Below, one piece after another: positions 16,450 through 24,904 of a stretch of DNA of 46,205 nt. Made by a program: the position numbers and the translations under genes. This DNA is from Nitrospirae bacterium JdFR-86 (GTDB taxonomy: Bacteria > Nitrospirota > Thermodesulfovibrionia > Thermodesulfovibrionales > JdFR-86), in the NCBI GenBank assembly GCA_002011815.1, contig MTOV01000002.1, forward strand, positions 188,043 to 234,247. Reading direction: 5' to 3'. Numbering within the stretch: position 1 is the stretch's first letter; every line of letters starts with the position of its first letter. The notes under the pieces are model-generated. The model did no database searches and had not been told where the DNA came from. It saw only the letters and a list, made by a program, of their open reading frames with translations.

Positions 16450-17431
16450 CTCCCCGCATAAAGGCAGCCACCTCTTCTGGAATGGATGCGTTCATATACA
16501 TGCCTGAGCCGAGTTCAAACCCTGCCGTCTGTATAAGACGGGGCACAATGCTTATATACCAGTGGAGGTATTCCGAGCGGAAGCGGAAAGGTCCGTTTGA
16601 GCGCACCACGTAGTTGAAGTCAGGGTCGTCGAGCCCGAAATAAAGTTTTGAAAGCGTCATCTTGAGATTATATGCAAGGTCTTCTATCTCCTCATCGGTA
16701 ATAAAGGCAAACGATGCCGCATGCCTCTTTGGGAATATCCATGTATGAAATGCAGACAGGGCTGCATATGGAATGAATGTAACAAAGTGTTTTGTATCAA
16801 GGATTATCCGTTTTCCGTCCTTGATCTCGTCTCTGAGTATTGCGCACACGAGGCAGTCACCTGTGTTGTCGAAATACCTCATTGCCTCGTCCATCCTGTT
16901 TCTGACCTGAAGAGGCGTTACAGGCGTGCCTATAAGCTGTGAATGCGGATGCTGAATCGTAGTCCCGGAAGCCAGACCGTGATTCTTAAAGATAATGGCA
17001 TGCTCGACCCTCGGGTCTTTAAAGACCTCTGTAAAACGAAGTTTATATACGTTTAAAACATCCATGATTTCTTCAACCCCAAGCTGAGCCAAGCCCACAT
17101 TGTGCTTTGCAGACTCTATTATTACCTCATGCTTTCCTATGCCTGAGACAAGATGTTTAAGCCCCTCATTAATCCTTACTCTTTCGCCTTCTGCCAAAAG
17201 GGCAGCGAACTTATTAGGCGTTACTCTTACCCTCCATTTTCCGTCGGCAGGCAGTCTCATTATTTCAGGTGGGGTCTTGTTCTCGTTGCCAGGACAGAAA
17301 GGACACGACTCAACAACTTCCGGAACGTATCTCTTTTCTCTTCGCTGGCGAAACTCTTCAGGCTTTTTCGCCCTCTCGGTCTGTATAATCACCCACTCCC
17401 TTGTAAGGAGGTTGAGTCTTAACTCAGGCAT
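16436..17431 (-). CDS. galT: Galactose-1-phosphate uridylyltransferase
   Basis: About 331 residues of a HIT-superfamily nucleotidylyltransferase. It has the zinc site CPFCPGNENKTPPE, FKNHGLASGTTIQHPHSQL with the catalytic HPHSQ histidine, AFHTWIFPKRH, and the substrate stretch YLHWYISIVPRL. It exchanges UMP between UDP-glucose and hexose 1-phosphate; in organisms without a Leloir pathway it may act on other sugar or ADP-linked substrates. The start is chosen as MPELRLNLLTREWVI by family alignment. Longer in-frame starts at 17449 and 17482 exist, and the latter has AAAGGGG upstream. Confidence 0.9.
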   Translation of the reverse strand: MPELRLNLLTREWVIIQTERAKKPEEFRQRREKRYVPEVVESCPFCPGNENKTPPEIMRLPADGKWRVRVTPNKFAALLAEGERVRINEGLKHLVSGIGKHEVIIESAKHNVGLAQLGVEEIMDVLNVYKLRFTEVFKDPRVEHAIIFKNHGLASGTTIQHPHSQLIGTPVTPLQVRNRMDEAMRYFDNTGDCLVCAILRDEIKDGKRIILDTKHFVTFIPYAALSAFHTWIFPKRHAASFAFITDEEIEDLAYNLKMTLSKLYFGLDDPDFNYVVRSNGPFRFRSEYLHWYISIVPRLIQTAGFELGSGMYMNASIPEEVAAFMRGVKVS

Positions 17432-17509
17432 CTTAGCAAATGTTACCATAAAACAAGAACCGTTGTTTTTGAATATGGACAATTTCCCCTTTATTCTTAC
17501 CGGGTGAAC

Positions 17510-17725
17510 TCACTGAAAAGCCTTTATGACCTCTTCTGCCCTCTCTTTATCCTGCTTCCTGACCAAAATCTTAATCTCACCAAATTTCCCGATATTTACA
17601 GGATAAGGACTTATCTTCGCCGACCTTAAAACCACTGATATGTCTCCGCTTTCCAGTATGTCTTTTATTATTTCCGCCTCCATGGCATCGTAAGTGACAA
17701 AAACCTCGACCCATTCTTTACTCAT
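17510..17725 (-). CDS. DUF2007-like small protein
   Basis: 71 residues, starting MSKEWVEVFVTYDAMEAEII and ending with IKILVRKQDKERAEEVIKAF. The beta-alpha-beta pattern with a strand, an AEIIKDILESGDI helix and a final VRKQDKERAEEVI matches small DUF2007 proteins (putative signal-transducing, ACT-like fold). The function is unknown. A TATAAT on the minus strand about 50 nt upstream may drive it together with galT. Confidence 0.75.
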   Translation of the reverse strand: MSKEWVEVFVTYDAMEAEIIKDILESGDISVVLRSAKISPYPVNIGKFGEIKILVRKQDKERAEEVIKAFQ

Positions 17726-17905
17726 CCACCCGCCTTTCAGCCCTTCTGGCTCTCTTTAACCGGCTGTTGCTAACATTATACGGCAACCCTTTTGCATTTC
17801 ATAATGATAAAAAATAAGACGGCGTTTTAGGCGACGGATTATTACCGTTTTGCACCCGCAACCTGCCGGAACTGACAGAAAAAGGGGGTTGTGAGCACTC
17901 TATGG

Positions 17906-17911
17906 TATAAT
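17906..17911 (+). promoter_or_regulatory. -10 box for the nnr operon
   Basis: A consensus TATAAT 38 nt before the nnr ATG, in the 224-nt gap 17726-17949. No good -35 box is found at 16-18 nt; the nearest candidate (TGACAG) is 21 nt away. Confidence 0.45.
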
Positions 17912-17949
17912 TTCTTTAACTTATTAATAAAAACAACAGAGGCGTCATT

Positions 17950-19479
17950 ATGAAAGTTGTCACCTCCAAAGAAATGCAGGCTATTGATAAAAAGACCATT
18001 GAGGGTTACGGGATTTCCGGACTCGTCCTTATGGAAAGGGCTGGTCTTGCAGTAACCCAGAGGACAAAAGAACTTTCAGCGCACAAAATCCTTGTTCTTT
18101 GCGGCAGTGGCAACAATGGTGGTGACGGTCTTGTTGTCGCAAGAAACCTCCATAATGCAGGCTATAAGGTAAAGGTGCTGATGGTCGGTAAAAAAGACCG
18201 CCTGAGTCCTGATTGCATGACACAATATAAAATCGCCAAAAAGCTGGGTGTACCTGTGGAGTTCAGGGTAAAACTGAAAGAAATAGACCTTCACGGCGCT
18301 CTGGTGGTTGATGCCATCTTCGGCACCGGATTAAGCAAGGAAGTAACAGGCAAAATCGCAGAGACAATCTCATTCCTGAATGACTCAGGCGTTCCTGTGG
18401 TTGCAGTGGATATACCATCCGGGATATCCTCAGATACAGGGCAGGTCTTGGGCACTGCTGTCAGGGCATCCATTACAGTGACTTTCGGCCTTCCAAAAAG
18501 AGGACATCTCCTTTATCCTGGTGCTGAATATACAGGAAAGCTCTTTGTCGAAGACATAGGCTTTCCACCAAAACTTTTCAAAAACATCAAATGCGAACTC
18601 CTTGAAAAAGACGACATGGCTTTGCTGCTGCCTGAAAGACCAAGGTATTCCCATAAAGGCTCCTACGGGCATGTATTGCTTGTTTCTGGCTCAAAAGGCA
18701 AGACAGGTGCAGCATGGATGGCGGCAAAGGCATGCCTTAGAACAGGTGCAGGACTCGTCACCATCGGCGTGCCTGACTCACTTTTAGATGTGCTTCAGTC
18801 AAAAGTTACAGAGGAAATGACACTGCCGCTTCCTGACCGGGGAGACGGCACACTTTCATTAAAAGCTCTCGATACAGTGCTCGGTTTTCTTTATGAAAAG
18901 GCTGACATACTCGCCATAGGTCCTGGCATCGGCACTAATGAAGAGACTCAGAAACTTGTCCATGAACTGCTCCAGAGATGCACAGCACCCATGGTCATAG
19001 ACGCCGATGGCATCAACGCCTTAAAAGGCAAAACCAGCTTACTCAAGAAAACCAGAGCGCCTGTGGTGCTTACCCCTCATCCCGGAGAATTCGCACGCCT
19101 TACAGGAAAGACTATTAATGAGATAGAAAAAAACAGAATTGACGCAGCAATGGCGTTTTCAAAAAACACAGGTGTTTATCTCATTCTTAAAGGAGTGCCG
19201 ACAGTAATTGCAGAGCCTGAGGGAAACGTTTACATCAACCCTACTGGCAATCCCGGCATGGCAAAGGCAGGGGTTGGCGACGTGCTTACAGGAATGACTG
19301 CCTCATTACTGGCACAGGGGTTAAGTCCGCTTGAGGCATCCCTCTTGAGTGTTTACACACACGGACTTGCAGGTGATATCGCATCGACAAAACAAGGACA
19401 GCACTCACTTATAGCATCAGATATCATCAACACCTTGCATGAAGCTTTTCAACACCTGAGGACACCTTGCAATACATAA
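17950..19479 (+). CDS. nnr: Bifunctional NAD(P)H-hydrate epimerase/dehydratase
   Basis: A 509-residue fusion of two metabolite-repair enzymes. Residues 1-215 are the YjeF-N epimerase (MKVVTSKEMQAIDKKTIEGY, CGSGNNGGDGLVVARN, VDIPSGISSDTG). Residues 225-509 are the ribokinase-fold dehydratase (LLVSGSKGKTGAAWMAAKA, RTGAGLVTIG, VVLTPHPGEFARL, NPTGNPGMAKAGVGDVLTG). It repairs damaged NADH and NADPH hydrates. It leads a plus-strand operon of ten genes. Its end overlaps the next gene by 13 nt. nadK, also acting on NAD, is five genes downstream. Confidence 0.96.
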   Translation: MKVVTSKEMQAIDKKTIEGYGISGLVLMERAGLAVTQRTKELSAHKILVLCGSGNNGGDGLVVARNLHNAGYKVKVLMVGKKDRLSPDCMTQYKIAKKLGVPVEFRVKLKEIDLHGALVVDAIFGTGLSKEVTGKIAETISFLNDSGVPVVAVDIPSGISSDTGQVLGTAVRASITVTFGLPKRGHLLYPGAEYTGKLFVEDIGFPPKLFKNIKCELLEKDDMALLLPERPRYSHKGSYGHVLLVSGSKGKTGAAWMAAKACLRTGAGLVTIGVPDSLLDVLQSKVTEEMTLPLPDRGDGTLSLKALDTVLGFLYEKADILAIGPGIGTNEETQKLVHELLQRCTAPMVIDADGINALKGKTSLLKKTRAPVVLTPHPGEFARLTGKTINEIEKNRIDAAMAFSKNTGVYLILKGVPTVIAEPEGNVYINPTGNPGMAKAGVGDVLTGMTASLLAQGLSPLEASLLSVYTHGLAGDIASTKQGQHSLIASDIINTLHEAFQHLRTPCNT

Positions 19480-20132
19480 TATATCCTGAGATATTCAACA
19501 TAAAAGCGTTCTTTACAGGCAAAGCCCCGGGAGTGGACACTGAAACATTAAAAAAACTCTCCGGGAAAAAACATATTTATTTTCCGGTTCAGAAACACAC
19601 AGGCAAAGTAATAACCCTGGATTCTGACATGACTCCGAAAATAGCAGATGCCGTGATAACCAAAAGAAAAGACATCTTAATAGGCGTTCAGGTTGCAGAC
19701 TGCGTGCCCATACTCCTTTATGACAGAAAAAGAAATGTCATCGGCACAGTGCATGCCGGCTGGAGAGGCACTGCCAAAGGAATACTCAAAAACACCATAA
19801 AAGAGATGACAATAAGATACAACTCTAAACCTGAAGACATAATAATCGCAATGGGTCCTGCCATAAGATGGTGCTGCTACCACGTAGGTGATGACGTGCT
19901 TGAAGCCGTTAAAAAGGAAACCGGAAGCGGTGAATACCACACGGTCAGAGACGGCAAATACTGTCTTGACCTGCCCTCTGCCAATAAATATCAGGCACTG
20001 TCCACCGGCATATCAGAGAAAAATATATGGATATTCGAAGAGTGCACATATTGTTATCCTGAAAAATTCCATTCTTATAGATATTCCAAAGGCACTACCG
20101 GAAGGCAGGGCGGCTTTATCGGAATGCCTTAA
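19467..20132 (+). CDS. pgeF: YfiH/LACC1-family purine nucleoside phosphorylase (PgeF-like)
   Basis: A 221-residue multicopper-polyphenol-oxidoreductase-fold protein. It has VADCVPILLYD (zinc Cys), GTVHAGWRGTAKGILKN (zinc His) and GPAIRWCCYHVGDDVL (Cys of the third metal ligand; the common motif is GPxIGxCCYEV). Family members act as purine nucleoside phosphorylase/adenosine deaminase, and the E. coli homologue edits peptidoglycan precursors. Start TTG 19467 overlaps nnr by 13 nt; the next Met codon is far inside the fold. The C-terminus YRYSKGTTGRQGGFIGMP is typical. Confidence 0.9.
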   Translation: MQYIIYPEIFNIKAFFTGKAPGVDTETLKKLSGKKHIYFPVQKHTGKVITLDSDMTPKIADAVITKRKDILIGVQVADCVPILLYDRKRNVIGTVHAGWRGTAKGILKNTIKEMTIRYNSKPEDIIIAMGPAIRWCCYHVGDDVLEAVKKETGSGEYHTVRDGKYCLDLPSANKYQALSTGISEKNIWIFEECTYCYPEKFHSYRYSKGTTGRQGGFIGMP

Positions 20133-20144
20133 GGGAGGTTTTAT

Positions 20145-20615
20145 ATGCTGAAGGCTATCGAGATAATGAAAAAGGATGTAATAACAGTTCCGCCTGACAT
20201 GACAGTGGAAGAACTCGGGAGGCTGTTTATCGAGAAGGACATAAGCGGAGCGCCTGTCGTGGACTCAGAGGGAAAGCTCTTGGGCATAGTAACGGAAAAC
20301 GACTTGATAGAACGGAACAAAAGACTCCACATCCCTACTGTGCTCAGACTGTTTGATGCATTCATTCCGATTGAGGGTGCTGACATGGTTGAAAAAGAAA
20401 TCAAGAGGATGTCCGCAACCGTGGTGTCCGAGATATGCACAAAAGAAGTGATAACAATAAACGAAGACACATCACTTGAGGAAATCGCCACCATAATGTC
20501 TGAGAAAAAAGTCCATCTGTTGCCTGTTATCAAGGCAGGCAAGATAGTGGGCATCGTCGGAAAACATGAGGTTATAAAGGGGATTGCAGGTGAGGGTCAT
20601 CACCAACAGTCCTGA
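20145..20615 (+). CDS. Two-CBS-domain protein
   Basis: 156 residues made of two CBS repeats. The first is AIEIMKKDVITVPPDMTVEE to GAPVVDSEGKLLGIVTENDL. The second is EICTKEVITINEDTSLEEIA to HLLPVIKAGKIVGIVGKHEV. Pairs of CBS domains form a Bateman module that binds adenine nucleotides. With no catalytic domain it is a free-standing sensor whose partner cannot be told from sequence. The start has GGGAGG 8 nt upstream. Its end overlaps tsaE by 26 nt. Confidence 0.92.
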   Translation: MLKAIEIMKKDVITVPPDMTVEELGRLFIEKDISGAPVVDSEGKLLGIVTENDLIERNKRLHIPTVLRLFDAFIPIEGADMVEKEIKRMSATVVSEICTKEVITINEDTSLEEIATIMSEKKVHLLPVIKAGKIVGIVGKHEVIKGIAGEGHHQQS

Positions 20616-21021
20616 TGAAACAAAGAAAATAGGTTTTAAATTCGGAAAACTCCTTAAGCCAGGACAGACCGTCTGCCTTTACGGAGACCTCGGTGCAGGA
20701 AAAACCACGTTCGTAAAAGGCATTGCAAAGGCATTAGGTATTAAAGAAAGAGATATAATGAGTGCAAGCTTTACCATAATATCAGAGCACGAGGCTGAGA
20801 TTCCTCTATACCATATAGACCTCTACAGGATTGAGAAAGGCGCAGACATGGATACAATCGGCATATATGATTATATCGGAGGCAACGGCATTGCAGTCAT
20901 AGAATGGGCGGAAAAGATAGATATCGAAGACTCTATAAAAGTAAATATTAATCTTGTCTCCAAGGACAAAAGAGAGATTATAATAGAAGGCATAAATGAA
21001 AAAGATTGGAATAATATGTAA
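20590..21021 (+). CDS. tsaE: tRNA t6A synthesis ATPase TsaE
   Basis: 143 residues. Walker A GDLGAGKTTFVKGIAKALG, then PLYHIDLYRIEKGADMDTIG and GIAVIEWAEKI, the hallmark of YjeE/TsaE, which powers the TsaBD complex making threonylcarbamoyl-adenosine at tRNA position 37. GTG at 20590 is chosen because AAAGGGG lies 7 nt upstream; a TTG at 20584 is too close to that site. It overlaps the upstream CBS gene by 26 nt and nadK by 26 nt. Confidence 0.93.
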   Translation: MRVITNSPDETKKIGFKFGKLLKPGQTVCLYGDLGAGKTTFVKGIAKALGIKERDIMSASFTIISEHEAEIPLYHIDLYRIEKGADMDTIGIYDYIGGNGIAVIEWAEKIDIEDSIKVNINLVSKDKREIIIEGINEKDWNNM

Positions 21022-21847
21022 AGCCGGTCGTCCTGAGCCACCTGAGATACTCAAGGATTTTCTGCCGTGGCTTAAGGACAAGGGCATAGAGGTGTTTCTT
21101 GACGCTGAGACAGCAGAGGCAATCGGCTCTCATGGCTACCCCCGCCCTGAGATTCCTTCCCTTGCCGAGATGGTCGTAGTGCTTGGAGGCGACGGCACCA
21201 TGCTCAGTGTAGCAAGGCTTGTATCTGAAAAAGGCATCCCCATATTAGGTGTAAATCTCGGCGGGCTTGGCTTCATAACAGAAGTCTATAAAGAAGAACT
21301 CTATGAGGCTATGGATAAGATACTCAAGGGACAGTGCCCTTCTGAAGAAAGAATGATGCTCATAGCCCATATCTACAGGCACGGAGAAAAAATCGCAGAA
21401 TATACGGCTTTAAACGATGTGGTTATAAACAGGGGGGCATCAGGAAGGATTATAGACCTTGAGACATATATAAATAACTTATATGTGACAGAATTCAAGT
21501 CTGACGGGCTGATAGTCTCGACTCCCACAGGCTCTACGGCATATTCTCTTTCAGCAGGCGGACCGATACTTTATCCGACACTGAACAGCATCCTGCTGAC
21601 GCCTATATGCCCTCACACACTCACCAACCGTCCGATAGTGCTCCCTGAGGACGTGGAGATTGAAGTCATACTGAAGTCGAAAACCGCAGACGTATTTCTT
21701 ACGATGGACGGGCAGGTCGGCTTTTCCCTGAGAGAAAACGACAAGGTTAAAATAAAGAAATCTCCTTACAAGACAATCCTGCTTATGCCATGCGAAAGAG
21801 ACCATTTTCAGGTGCTGAGAACGAAACTGAAGTGGGGAGAGAGATAA
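20996..21847 (+). CDS. nadK: NAD kinase
   Basis: A 283-residue enzyme phosphorylating NAD to NADP. The GGDG motif is in VVVLGGDGTMLSVARL, followed by GVNLGGLGFITEV, LNDVVINRG, and the NAD-binding STPTGSTAYSLSAGGPI. It starts inside tsaE (26-nt overlap, MKKIGIICKAGRPEPPE) and is followed 3 nt later by the UDG gene. Its placement in an operon with nnr groups NAD(P) synthesis with NAD(P)H repair. Confidence 0.96.
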   Translation: MKKIGIICKAGRPEPPEILKDFLPWLKDKGIEVFLDAETAEAIGSHGYPRPEIPSLAEMVVVLGGDGTMLSVARLVSEKGIPILGVNLGGLGFITEVYKEELYEAMDKILKGQCPSEERMMLIAHIYRHGEKIAEYTALNDVVINRGASGRIIDLETYINNLYVTEFKSDGLIVSTPTGSTAYSLSAGGPILYPTLNSILLTPICPHTLTNRPIVLPEDVEIEVILKSKTADVFLTMDGQVGFSLRENDKVKIKKSPYKTILLMPCERDHFQVLRTKLKWGER

Positions 21848-21850
21848 CAG

Positions 21851-22516
21851 TTGCAAGACCTGCAGGCAATAAAAACAGTTCTTGAGTTTTACAAGGCACT
21901 GGGAATTGACAGGCTTCCCCTGTCCATCCCTGAGACAGGACATCCCACGCCTGAGGAGAAGGCTAAGGCACTGAAAGCGCTCAGGCAGGAAATCGGCGAC
22001 TGCAAAAGATGCAAACTTTACAAAGGCAGAAAAAACCTTGTGTTCGGGGAAGGAAACCCTGATGCATCCCTCATGTTCATAGGCGAGGCACCGGGCAGGG
22101 AAGAAGACATACAGGGAAGACCATTCGTTGGAGATGCAGGAAGACTCCTTACAAGGCTTATAGAAAAAATGGGGTTTAAAAGACAGGATGTCTATATCGG
22201 CAACATTATAAAGTGCCGTCCACCTATGAACCGTGACCCCCAGGATGATGAAATCAGCACCTGTATGCCATTTATTAAAAAACAGATAATGATAATCTCT
22301 CCAAAGGTTATAATGTCATTGGGCAGGATATCTGCTCAGACACTCATCGGCGTGAAGATACCAATAACCAGATTGAGAGGGAAATTCTATGACTATGAGG
22401 GTATTCCCCTTATGCCTACGTTTCATCCGGCATATTTGCTCAGGAATCCAAGAGACAAGATGCTTGTGTGGTCAGACGCACAACAGGTGCTTGCAAGACT
22501 CAGGGAGGAGTTCTAA
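21851..22516 (+). CDS. Family 4 uracil-DNA glycosylase
   Basis: A 221-residue [4Fe-4S] uracil-DNA glycosylase. An N-terminal [18 protein letters not shown] has two cluster Cys. Motif A is [12 protein letters not shown]. Further cysteines are [12 protein letters not shown] and STCMPF. Motif B is [11 protein letters not shown]. It removes uracil from deaminated DNA, typical of thermophiles and many anaerobes. The TTG start at 21851 has GGGGAGAGAGA about 7 nt before it. The stop at 22516 abuts the ATG of the HIT gene. Confidence 0.94.
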   Translation: MQDLQAIKTVLEFYKALGIDRLPLSIPETGHPTPEEKAKALKALRQEIGDCKRCKLYKGRKNLVFGEGNPDASLMFIGEAPGREEDIQGRPFVGDAGRLLTRLIEKMGFKRQDVYIGNIIKCRPPMNRDPQDDEISTCMPFIKKQIMIISPKVIMSLGRISAQTLIGVKIPITRLRGKFYDYEGIPLMPTFHPAYLLRNPRDKMLVWSDAQQVLARLREEF

Positions 22517-23002
22517 ATGAAAACCCTCTGGGCACCGTGGAGAATACAGTATATTCTCTCGAAAAAAGAACCGCAGTGCATCTTCTGCAAATATCCAAAA
22601 GAGGACAAAGACAGGGAAAACTTAATCCTTCACCGCAGGGAACACACATATGTAATAATGAACCGGTATCCTTACAATAACGGACACCTCATGATAGTGC
22701 CTTATTTCCATACATCAACATTCGACGGGCTTTCCGATGAGGTGCTTAAAGAGATGATGACGCTTACGAAATACTCAGTGGACTGTCTTACAAAGGCATT
22801 CAGACCCGAAGGGTTTAACATAGGGATAAACATAGGAAAGGTGGCAGGTGCAGGCATAGAAGAACACCTGCATATTCATATAGTGCCCAGATGGGCAGGC
22901 GATGTAAGCTTCATGACCATTCTCGATGATGTAAGGGTAATTCCAGAACACATCATCGAGACTTACGACAAACTATATCCTGTTTTCAACAGAGACAGAT
23001 AA
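22517..23002 (+). CDS. HIT family nucleotide hydrolase/phosphorylase
   Basis: 161 residues. CIFCKYPKEDKDRENLILH at the N-terminus has a zinc-type Cys pair, then NRYPYNNGHLMIVPYFH and the catalytic histidine triad EEHLHIHIVPRW. Similar to Ap4A-phosphorylase-like HIT proteins (start MKTLWAPWRIQYIL), which split dinucleoside polyphosphates. It is directly joined to the UDG gene (0 nt gap) with GGGAGG just upstream. Confidence 0.93.
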   Translation: MKTLWAPWRIQYILSKKEPQCIFCKYPKEDKDRENLILHRREHTYVIMNRYPYNNGHLMIVPYFHTSTFDGLSDEVLKEMMTLTKYSVDCLTKAFRPEGFNIGINIGKVAGAGIEEHLHIHIVPRWAGDVSFMTILDDVRVIPEHIIETYDKLYPVFNRDR

Positions 23003-23017
23003 TTTCTAAAATTACCG

Positions 23018-24661
23018 ATGCTCAGAGAACTGAGGATAAAGAATTTTGCAATAATCGATGAGCTTACCGTGAACTTTGAACCCGGACTCAATGTCCTCAC
23101 CGGAGAGACAGGCGCAGGGAAATCAATAATCATCGGCGCACTCGGAATCGCTCTTGGACAGAGGGCATACACAGAGATGATAAAGACTGGAAGCACCGAA
23201 GCCTCTGTCGAGGCGTATTTCGACATACCCAATCACCCAGTCCTTGAAAACATGGGAATAGACTCATCAAACGGCATTATCATAAGACGAAACATCTCTT
23301 TAGCAGGAAAGACAAAGGCATATATAAACGACACAATGGTGAATGTGCAAAGTCTCTCAGAACTCGGAAAGACCCTTGTTGACGTGCACGGGCAGCACGA
23401 ACACCAGAGCCTGCTTTCAACCGAAAACCAGATGAGACTGCTTGACTACTTCGGAAAGCTTGAAAAGGACAGGGAAGCTGTCTCAGCCCTGTTTGATGAA
23501 GTGCAGACGCTTAAAAAGCAAATCGAAGACCTGAAACACAGCGTAAGAGAAAGGGCACAAAGGCTTGACCTGCTGAGATTCCAGATAAACGAAATAGACG
23601 CTGCATCAGTTACAGAAGGAGAAGATACAAGACTGGAAGAAGAAAGGGCAATACTCTCTAACCTGCACCGCCTCAATGAACTGATAGAGACATCCTATGC
23701 ACTGCTTTACAGTTCAGAAGGCTCTTGTCTTGAAAAGCTCTCTGCAGTGCTGGCAAACCTCAAAGAGATGTCTTCTATAGACAAAAGCGTCTCCGAACCC
23801 CTTGAGCTTCTTGAATCCGCCATGCCTCTTATTGAAGACGCATCGCTGTCTCTGAGGGGATACAAGGATAAATATGACATTGACCCTGAAAGGCTCTCTC
23901 AGGTCGAAGACAGGCTTGAGCTTATAAAAAACCTCAAGAGAAAATACGGAGATACGATAAGCGCCATACTGAAATACAGGGAGGATGCAGAAAAAGAAGT
24001 GCAGTCCATAGAAATGTCGGATGAATCGCTCGAAACACTGGAAAACGAACTCAGGGAAAAGGAAGCACAGCTTAACAAATCAGCATCCGAACTCTCAGAA
24101 AAAAGAAAAAAGCTGTCAAAAAATATAGAATCATCAATAAAGGCTGCACTGAGAAAGCTTGCGCTTGAGAAATCAGAATTTAAAATAGACATAAGACCTG
24201 CTCCTGTATCTTCAACTGGCATTGATACTGTAGAGTTTCTTTTTTCAGCGAACACAGGTGAAGCGCTCAAGCCGCTTGGAAAAGTCGCATCCGGAGGAGA
24301 ACTCTCAAGAATTATGCTTGCTATCAAGAGCACACTAAGGGATGCAGATGACATACCTGTCGTCATCTTCGACGAGGTAGATGCAGGCATCGGAGGCAAG
24401 ACTGCACAAAACGTGGCGGCAAAACTGAAGGAGATATCCAAAAACCGTCAGGTCTTGTGTATCACGCATCTGCCGCAGATAGCGTCTCTGGCAGACAAGC
24501 ACTTTCTTATAGAGAAGGCAGACAAAAAAGGCAGGGTTTGTGTTATGGTAAAAGAACTTGAAGGGAAAGACAGACAGGAAGAAATAGCAAGAATGCTCAG
24601 CGGAAAAGTAACCGAGACATCCCTGAAACACGCACAGGAAATTCTCACAAGGAGCGTATGA
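23018..24661 (+). CDS. recN: DNA repair protein RecN
   Basis: A 547-residue SMC-like ATPase for double-strand break repair. Walker A is in VLTGETGAGKSIIIGALGIALGQR. Two coiled-coil regions span about residues 155-235 and 290-385. The signature motif is KVASGGELSRIMLAIKS, and Walker B is VVIFDEVDAGIGGKTAQNV, followed by VLCITHLPQIASLAD. The ATG at 23018 is preceded by TAAAAT (23007-23012) 5 nt away and has no Shine-Dalgarno sequence, so it may also be transcribed from its own leaderless start. It ends ATGA, overlapping the ferredoxin by 4 nt. Confidence 0.96.
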   Translation: MLRELRIKNFAIIDELTVNFEPGLNVLTGETGAGKSIIIGALGIALGQRAYTEMIKTGSTEASVEAYFDIPNHPVLENMGIDSSNGIIIRRNISLAGKTKAYINDTMVNVQSLSELGKTLVDVHGQHEHQSLLSTENQMRLLDYFGKLEKDREAVSALFDEVQTLKKQIEDLKHSVRERAQRLDLLRFQINEIDAASVTEGEDTRLEEERAILSNLHRLNELIETSYALLYSSEGSCLEKLSAVLANLKEMSSIDKSVSEPLELLESAMPLIEDASLSLRGYKDKYDIDPERLSQVEDRLELIKNLKRKYGDTISAILKYREDAEKEVQSIEMSDESLETLENELREKEAQLNKSASELSEKRKKLSKNIESSIKAALRKLALEKSEFKIDIRPAPVSSTGIDTVEFLFSANTGEALKPLGKVASGGELSRIMLAIKSTLRDADDIPVVIFDEVDAGIGGKTAQNVAAKLKEISKNRQVLCITHLPQIASLADKHFLIEKADKKGRVCVMVKELEGKDRQEEIARMLSGKVTETSLKHAQEILTRSV

Positions 24662-24870
24662 AAGGCAAAATACTTATAGACAGTCAGACATGTAAAGGAT
24701 GCAAATACTGTGTGCTGGCATGCCCGAAAGGTGTAATAACTATAGAGGAAAAACTCAACACAAACGGTTTCTTTCCTGCAGCAGCCGTGCACATGAACGA
24801 ATGCACAGGCTGTGCCATGTGCGCAGAGGTATGTCCTGAGATAGCTATCGAGGTGTGGAAAGGCAAATAG
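24658..24870 (+). CDS. 2[4Fe-4S] ferredoxin, KorD/VorD-like
   Basis: 70 residues with two cluster motifs: CKGCKYCVLACP and CTGCAMCAEVCP. The spacing and ends (ILIDSQTCKGC, PEIAIEVWK) resemble the delta subunit of 2-oxoacid:ferredoxin oxidoreductases (KorD/VorD), which usually precede alpha and beta subunit genes. No such genes follow here; the next gene is on the other strand. It is coupled to recN by an ATGA overlap. It could be a stand-alone ferredoxin or an orphaned subunit. Confidence 0.9.
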   Translation: MKGKILIDSQTCKGCKYCVLACPKGVITIEEKLNTNGFFPAAAVHMNECTGCAMCAEVCPEIAIEVWKGK

Positions 24871-24904
24871 CCATACCTGGAGGGAGGAAAGGGTCTATGA
24901 CCCC

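Noticed and set aside
23899-24441. A 180-codon minus-strand frame inside recN
   Set aside because: Ser-rich low-complexity shadow of the recN Walker B and signature region.
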